27,541 nucleotides of DNA from an uncultured Clostridia bacterium. GTDB lineage: Bacteria > Bacillota > Clostridia > Lachnospirales > Anaerotignaceae. The stretch is from the NCBI GenBank assembly GCA_937919015.1, contig CALFPN010000109.1:1-27541 (forward strand), read 5' to 3'. The notes under the pieces are model-generated. The model was given only the letters and a program-made list of their open reading frames with translations, ran no database searches and was not told the origin of the DNA. Shown here piece by piece: positions 23,975 to 27,541 of this stretch. Numbering within the stretch: the first letter of the stretch is position 1; the number at the start of each line of letters is the position of its first letter. A program made the position numbers and the translations under genes.

Positions 23975-24919
23975 TTACTTCCAGTCGCTTTTGCGGATAT
24001 TTCTCGCCAGCATACGATGATAGCCTGCCCAGCTGCCCTGCGTATCATTGGCTGCGATCACATCTTCAAATATTTTTGTTTTAGCATCCATATTATCAGC
24101 ACAATGCAGGATAAATGCTTCGATGGTTTCAGGTACCTTAGGAGAGCCATATTCCAGCTCACCATGGTGAGACAGAATACAGTGCATCATCAGATTCGCC
24201 AGCTGTGCAGGGAAACCATCGATTTTTGCGGCTGTATCACGAATCAGCTGCGCCCCCAGAAAGATATGCCCCAGCAGCTGGCCTTCGTCGGTATAATCGT
24301 TTTCAGGGAAATCGGAAAGTTCCATGATTTTCGCCACATCGTGCAGCATAGCACAGGCCACCAGCATATCTCTGTCTACAAACTGATATCTGGGTGCCAT
24401 GAAATCACAGATCTGTGTGACGGACAAGGTATGTTCCACTAAGCCCCCGCGGTAGTTATGGTGCATGGTCTTTGCTGCGGAATGATATTTGAAGTCCTTG
24501 CTGATGACGGGATGCTTCTGAAAAATTTCCTCCAGCAGTTTTTTGATATAGGGATTCTGCATGGTCTTGATATAGCCCATCAGCTGATTGAACATTTCAT
24601 CGATATTCTTTTCTGTGCTGGGAATAAAATCTGCAGGGTCATACTCTCCTTCCCGGCTGCGGCGCACACGTTTTACGTTCAGCTGCAGTTCATTATTGAA
24701 GGTGGTTACAAAGGCATCGATTTTGATAAAGTCGTTTTCCTGAAAAGACTGGATATCCTTATTCATGTCCCAGACCTTTGCATCGACGATGCCTGTTTTA
24801 TCCTGCAATTTTAAGGACAGATATGTCTTTCCGTTACGGGATTTCATGCTCTGTCTGGATTTGCAGAGGTAATGCTCGATGACGGTTTCGCCCTCTCTCA
24901 ATTCATTGATATATTTCAT
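23975..24919 (-). CDS. yhaM: 3'-5' exoribonuclease YhaM family
   Basis: The 314-residue protein has an N-terminal OB-fold (about 10-90, including TYLSLKLQDKTGIVDAKVW) and a C-terminal HD hydrolase domain: H153-H154 in MHHNYRGGLVEHT, H163, the HD pair H193-D194 in MLHDVAKI, and HCILSHHG with GSPKVPETIEA after it. This is the YhaM/Cbf1 architecture, which degrades short RNA from the 3' end and can act on DNA. Length is normal. Start ATG has GGAGG seven bases upstream. It heads a packed group with the two-part nuclease gene pair and rlmD, so this operon joins three nucleic-acid enzymes. Confidence 0.93.
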   Translation of the reverse strand: MKYINELREGETVIEHYLCKSRQSMKSRNGKTYLSLKLQDKTGIVDAKVWDMNKDIQSFQENDFIKIDAFVTTFNNELQLNVKRVRRSREGEYDPADFIPSTEKNIDEMFNQLMGYIKTMQNPYIKKLLEEIFQKHPVISKDFKYHSAAKTMHHNYRGGLVEHTLSVTQICDFMAPRYQFVDRDMLVACAMLHDVAKIMELSDFPENDYTDEGQLLGHIFLGAQLIRDTAAKIDGFPAQLANLMMHCILSHHGELEYGSPKVPETIEAFILHCADNMDAKTKIFEDVIAANDTQGSWAGYHRMLARNIRKSDWK

Positions 24920-24987
24920 GCCTTTCCTCCGTTTCTATTCTTGCGGCACTATTTTTACACATACTACTCCATTTTATATTAACTTTT

Positions 24988-24993
24988 ATTATA
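24988..24993 (-). promoter_or_regulatory. Probable -10 box of the yhaM operon
   Basis: TATAAT on the minus strand about 70 bases upstream of the yhaM ATG. No clear -35 hexamer is found at normal spacing, so confidence is moderate. Confidence 0.5.
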
Positions 24994-25108
24994 CTATATT
25001 TTTTGAAATTGCACCAGCAAAACACCCGTCTTTACAGAAAAAATCCATTTTTCGGAACAAAAAAATTGTTTGAACGTCAAAATAATGATTAAAATCATCG
25101 TAACTGCC

Positions 25109-25137
25109 TTGGTTTTTTATAACAGGTATGGTATCAT
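25109..25137 (+). promoter_or_regulatory. Promoter of the secreted stalk-domain protein gene
   Basis: TTGGTT at 25109-25114, a 17-base spacer, and TATCAT at 25132-25137 preceded by TGG as an extended -10. The leader is about 28 bases. A small palindrome, ATGATT-AA-AATCAT (25085-25098), lies just upstream of the -35. Confidence 0.6.
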
Positions 25138-25171
25138 ATGAAAAATAGTTTGAAAAAAAGGAGGACAACAT

Positions 25172-26302
25172 ATGAATAAAAATGGTATTTGCGGTATTCT
25201 TTCCGCAGCAATTCTTTTCGGCGCATGCCCTATGACTGCTTTTGCTGAAGAAACACTGCATACATTGGATACAAATATCATGGACTTCCGTAATGCGGAA
25301 GAAGATCGCGAAGGCGATGGCTGGTACTGGGATGCCAACGGCCTGACGCTGACACTGGAAAATTTCTATTATGAAGTGCCCGCAGGCAAGCTGGAGGAAG
25401 CAGCAGCAATCTATCTGCCCGATGAAGCCTATGTGGAAATCGAAGGAGAAGATAATGTATTGAATATTCATTCCTACCGCTGTGATGCCTTCTACTGCGA
25501 AGGCGAAGTAAACTTCTATGGTGACGGCGAATTGGAAATCACACTGGGCAGTTCCGGTGCAGATGCTATCTTTGTGAAAAAAGGCCCTCTGCTAATCGAT
25601 GATGAAGCCGTGATCACCGTAGAATCCAGAGGCTATGTGGTCTATCTGGATAATGCTAGAGGCGACAAACCTCTGATTAGCATTCAGGATGATGCAAAAC
25701 TGATTTTCAATAAAAAAGACCATGAAGGCCGTAACATTGTACTGGTGAAAAAATCCGGTGTAAAAACTTCTCCCAACTGGTTGGACTATGCGGAGGTAGA
25801 AGATGACTGGGATGATGATTACATCAATCTGGTGGCAAAAGAAACTGTGACAAAACCCGAAAAGGAAGAACCAGCACAGGAACCCGAATCTTCCGATGAA
25901 ACATCTGCATGGAATGAATACAAAATCGTTGTCGGCAATGCAGATATTCTGAAAAACGGTGAGGTTTCCTACACAGCGGATGTTGTTCCTTATCTGAACA
26001 AAGACGGCTATACTATGTTGCCTCTGCGTGCTCTGCTGGAAGTTTCCAATCCCGAACAGAAAGTAAACTGGAACAACGGCACAAAGAGTGCTCATACATT
26101 TGTGAACAACAATCTGGTAAGCATCCGCCCCGGCGAAACAACATACACAAAAGTAACAGAAAAAATTGCACTGCATACACCTGCAGAAACTGTAAACGGC
26201 AGACTGTTTGTTTCTCTGAGAGACTGGATGAGCATCATGGAAATCGATGTTTCCCAGCTGGATTGGGATGCAAAAACAAAAACAGTAACACTGACATACT
26301 AA
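25172..26302 (+). CDS. Secreted protein with C-terminal copper-amine-oxidase-N-like (stalk) domain
   Basis: The 376-residue protein has a signal peptide with likely cleavage after AFA at residue 25. Residues about 28-220 are an acidic, repetitive beta region with short strands and turns (DGWYWDANGLTLTLENFYYE, AIYLPDEAYVEIEGEDN, AVITVESRGYVVYLDN), resembling a carbohydrate-binding or beta-helix fold. A low-complexity Glu/Pro/Ser linker follows at about 225-248. Residues about 250-376 are the stalk domain found in clostridial secreted proteins, with GYTMLPLRALLE and RLFVSLRDWMSIM. It is probably exported and attached to, or interacts with, the cell wall; no catalytic site is visible. The ATG follows AAAGGAGGAC. 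A terminator closes the gene, so it is a single transcript. Confidence 0.85.
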   Translation: MNKNGICGILSAAILFGACPMTAFAEETLHTLDTNIMDFRNAEEDREGDGWYWDANGLTLTLENFYYEVPAGKLEEAAAIYLPDEAYVEIEGEDNVLNIHSYRCDAFYCEGEVNFYGDGELEITLGSSGADAIFVKKGPLLIDDEAVITVESRGYVVYLDNARGDKPLISIQDDAKLIFNKKDHEGRNIVLVKKSGVKTSPNWLDYAEVEDDWDDDYINLVAKETVTKPEKEEPAQEPESSDETSAWNEYKIVVGNADILKNGEVSYTADVVPYLNKDGYTMLPLRALLEVSNPEQKVNWNNGTKSAHTFVNNNLVSIRPGETTYTKVTEKIALHTPAETVNGRLFVSLRDWMSIMEIDVSQLDWDAKTKTVTLTY

Positions 26303-26310
26303 GAAATAGA

Positions 26311-26337
26311 AAGCCCTTCTGTACGAAGGGCTTTTTT
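26311..26337 (+). terminator. Intrinsic terminator after the stalk-domain gene
   Basis: AAGCCCTTC (26311-26319) and GAAGGGCTT (26325-26333) form a perfect 9-bp stem followed by a run of six T. Confidence 0.93.
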
Positions 26338-26338
26338 A

Positions 26339-26347
26339 TGTTATAAT
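26339..26347 (+). promoter_or_regulatory. Extended -10 promoter of the acetyltransferase-like gene
   Basis: TGT-TATAAT directly follows the preceding terminator. No -35 hexamer is visible because that region is the terminator hairpin; extended -10 promoters can work without one. Confidence 0.5.
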
Positions 26348-26376
26348 GAAAAAAACGCTATGAAAGGATGATTTCC

Positions 26377-27027
26377 ATGAAAGAAGCAACTTTCACTTTA
26401 TACGACAGAACCATATGGCCCCGCAGTGCCCATTTTGATTATTACACCAAAGGCTTTGTCAAATCCGTCAACAGTATCACCGTACGGATCGATGTAACCC
26501 ATTTCCTTACAGAAACAAAAAAACGAGGGTTAAAGTTCTTCCCCGCTTTTGCCGCACTGACCGGGCAGCTCATTGCATCTATGCCTGAAATGTGTACCAA
26601 TGTGGACAAAGAGGGTAACCCCGGCTATTTCTCTTACCTGAATCCCAATTTCACCATCTTCCACGAGGATGATAAGACGTTCTCTGATGTATGGAGCCAG
26701 TACGAAGAGGATTTTGATGCCTTTTATCACAACCTGCTGACCGATGCAGAAGCCTATAAAGACAAAAAAGGCATCAAGGTGAAAGAAGGACAACCCTTGA
26801 ATTTCTTCTGCATCTCCTGCGTTCCCTGGCTGGATTATGCGGCATACTGCCCCGTGAATTACGGCGGGTCTCCCAACCTGTTCCCCCTCATCACCTTCGG
26901 GAAATATACAGAGGAAAACGGTAAGTTTACCCTGCCCTTTACCCTGACTATCAGCCACGCCTGCATGGATGGCTATCATCTGTCTGTATTTTTCAATACT
27001 CTACAGGAGAAACTGAATCAGTTTTAA
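26377..27027 (+). CDS. Chloramphenicol acetyltransferase-like protein (CatA family), substrate uncertain
   Basis: The 216-residue protein has the length and fold markers of type A chloramphenicol acetyltransferases: an N-terminal strand region, NPNFTIFHEDDKTFS, FFCISCVPWLDYAAY and the active-site motif ISHACMDGYHLSVFF. H194 is the expected catalytic histidine and D198 the structural aspartate. The first residue of the usual His-His pair is serine and the preceding glutamine of the family signature is missing, so resistance to chloramphenicol should not be assumed. The enzyme may acetylate another hydroxyl compound. ATG 26377 is preferred over the ATG at 26368 because AAAGGATG lies at better spacing. 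It forms an operon with the DUF523 gene 12 bases downstream. Confidence 0.82.
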   Translation: MKEATFTLYDRTIWPRSAHFDYYTKGFVKSVNSITVRIDVTHFLTETKKRGLKFFPAFAALTGQLIASMPEMCTNVDKEGNPGYFSYLNPNFTIFHEDDKTFSDVWSQYEEDFDAFYHNLLTDAEAYKDKKGIKVKEGQPLNFFCISCVPWLDYAAYCPVNYGGSPNLFPLITFGKYTEENGKFTLPFTLTISHACMDGYHLSVFFNTLQEKLNQF

Positions 27028-27039
27028 GGAGGAAACGCC

Positions 27040-27465
27040 ATGAAAATCGCAGTCAGCGCATGCCTGTTGGGGCATAACTGCAAATACAGCGGCGGCAACA
27101 ACCGCAGCCAAAAAGTGCTGGATTATATCGAAGGACACGAGGTCATTCCTGTTTGTCCGGAAGTGACCGGCGGTATGTCCACGCCCCGTGTGCCCGTGGA
27201 ATTGAAAAACGGCAAAGCCATCAACAGAGACGGAGAAGACGTAACCGAATTTTTCCTTCGTGGTGTAGAAAAGACAATGGAAAAACTGGATGGACAAAAC
27301 ATTGACCTTGCCATTCTGCAGCCCAGAAGCCCTTCCTGTGGCTGTAAGCAGATCTATGACGGCACCTTCACCAAAACTCTCATTGACGGCAAAGGGATGT
27401 TCGCACAGGCTCTGGCGGAAGCCGGCATCCCGATGATGGATGGGGACGATGTGCCGAAAAAATAA
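27040..27465 (+). CDS. DUF523 / TudS-family protein (thiouracil desulfurase-like)
   Basis: The 141-residue protein is a complete DUF523 member: SACLLGHNCKYSGGNN with C8 and C14, VCPEVTGGMSTPRVPVE with C39 and E41, and RSPSCGCKQIYDG with C100 and C102. Characterised members (TudS) use a 4Fe-4S cluster held by three cysteines to remove sulfur from thiouracil; C8, C39 and C100 are the probable ligands. The function in this organism, salvage of thiolated bases or another desulfuration, is inference. Start ATG has AAGGAGG at good spacing, and the gene is co-transcribed with the acetyltransferase-like gene. Confidence 0.9.
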   Translation: MKIAVSACLLGHNCKYSGGNNRSQKVLDYIEGHEVIPVCPEVTGGMSTPRVPVELKNGKAINRDGEDVTEFFLRGVEKTMEKLDGQNIDLAILQPRSPSCGCKQIYDGTFTKTLIDGKGMFAQALAEAGIPMMDGDDVPKK

Positions 27466-27498
27466 AAACAAGCCTCAAGTTGAAAATGAACCGAACCA

Positions 27499-27519
27499 TT
27501 TTGTGCGGACAGCACAAAA
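27499..27519. other. Hairpin after the DUF523 gene
   Basis: TTTTGTGC and GCACAAAA (8 bp) with a GGACA loop lie 33 bases after the DUF523 stop. Neither strand has a T run directly after it, so I do not call it a terminator. The window ends soon after. Confidence 0.35.
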
Positions 27520-27541
27520 AAGACTTTTGCAGAATTAAATT

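Noticed and set aside
25085..25098. ATGATT-AA-AATCAT palindrome upstream of the stalk-domain promoter
   Set aside because: Short AT-rich palindromes are common by chance here; no second copy was noticed, so it is noted only with the promoter.
26360..26371. Three-codon frame (Met-Lys-Gly) before the acetyltransferase-like gene
   Set aside because: It has no ribosome binding site of its own and merely overlaps the AAAGGATG site of the real gene.
27499..27519. Hairpin as terminator of the acetyltransferase/DUF523 operon
   Set aside because: No T run follows on either strand; the real terminator may lie beyond the window.

Overview
This looks like chromosomal DNA from an anaerobic, Gram-positive member of the Clostridia, most probably a gut or rumen organism of the Lachnospirales type. 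The reasons are strong AGGAGG-type ribosome binding sites, AT-rich spacers between moderately GC-balanced genes, lipoprotein-type sugar binding protein, YesM/YesN-type two-component genes, a YhaM exoribonuclease and a FliB-type protein. The genus is inference. I see no rRNA, tRNA, CRISPR array, transposase or phage gene; the window reads as core and metabolic chromosome.

Layout. (1) 1-1040: 3' end of carB and its terminator. (2) 1117-4100: an intracellular GH42 beta-galactosidase and a divergent AraC-type regulator. (3) 4100-6120: a long AT-rich leader and a short CstA-family transporter. (4) 6137-8390: a leftward pair of radical SAM genes behind a sigma-A promoter whose -10 lies in a 16-bp palindrome. 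(5) 8431-10636: a FliB-like protein, an MnmM-type tRNA methyltransferase, a DUF134 DNA-binding protein with an unusual N-terminus and a small tail-anchored coiled-coil protein. (6) 10692-19947: a galactose module read leftward: response regulator, histidine kinase, two membrane-anchored sugar-binding proteins, then mglB, mglA and mglC. (7) 20092-24919: a leftward, tightly packed group: yhaM, two overlapping genes that together make one Cas4/RecB-like nuclease, rlmD, then an NhaC-type antiporter. (8) 25172-27465, rightward: a secreted protein with a C-terminal stalk domain, a chloramphenicol-acetyltransferase-like protein and a DUF523/TudS protein.

How the genes fit together. GH42 would release galactose inside the cell, and MglBAC would import free galactose or glucose. 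The kinase/regulator pair with its anchored binding proteins very probably senses the sugar outside and switches on mglBAC from a promoter flanked by TTTTGCAATG repeats. The anchored binding protein at 14506-15576 keeps almost the full set of galactose ligands known from E. coli MglB.

The most unusual item is the split nuclease at 23038-23962. One short gene carries the N-terminal cysteine and a histidine motif followed by a membrane helix; the next begins with a membrane helix and carries the PD-(D/E)xK core and three C-terminal cysteines. Predicted topology puts both catalytic parts in the cytoplasm, so an iron-sulfur cluster could be shared between two polypeptides.
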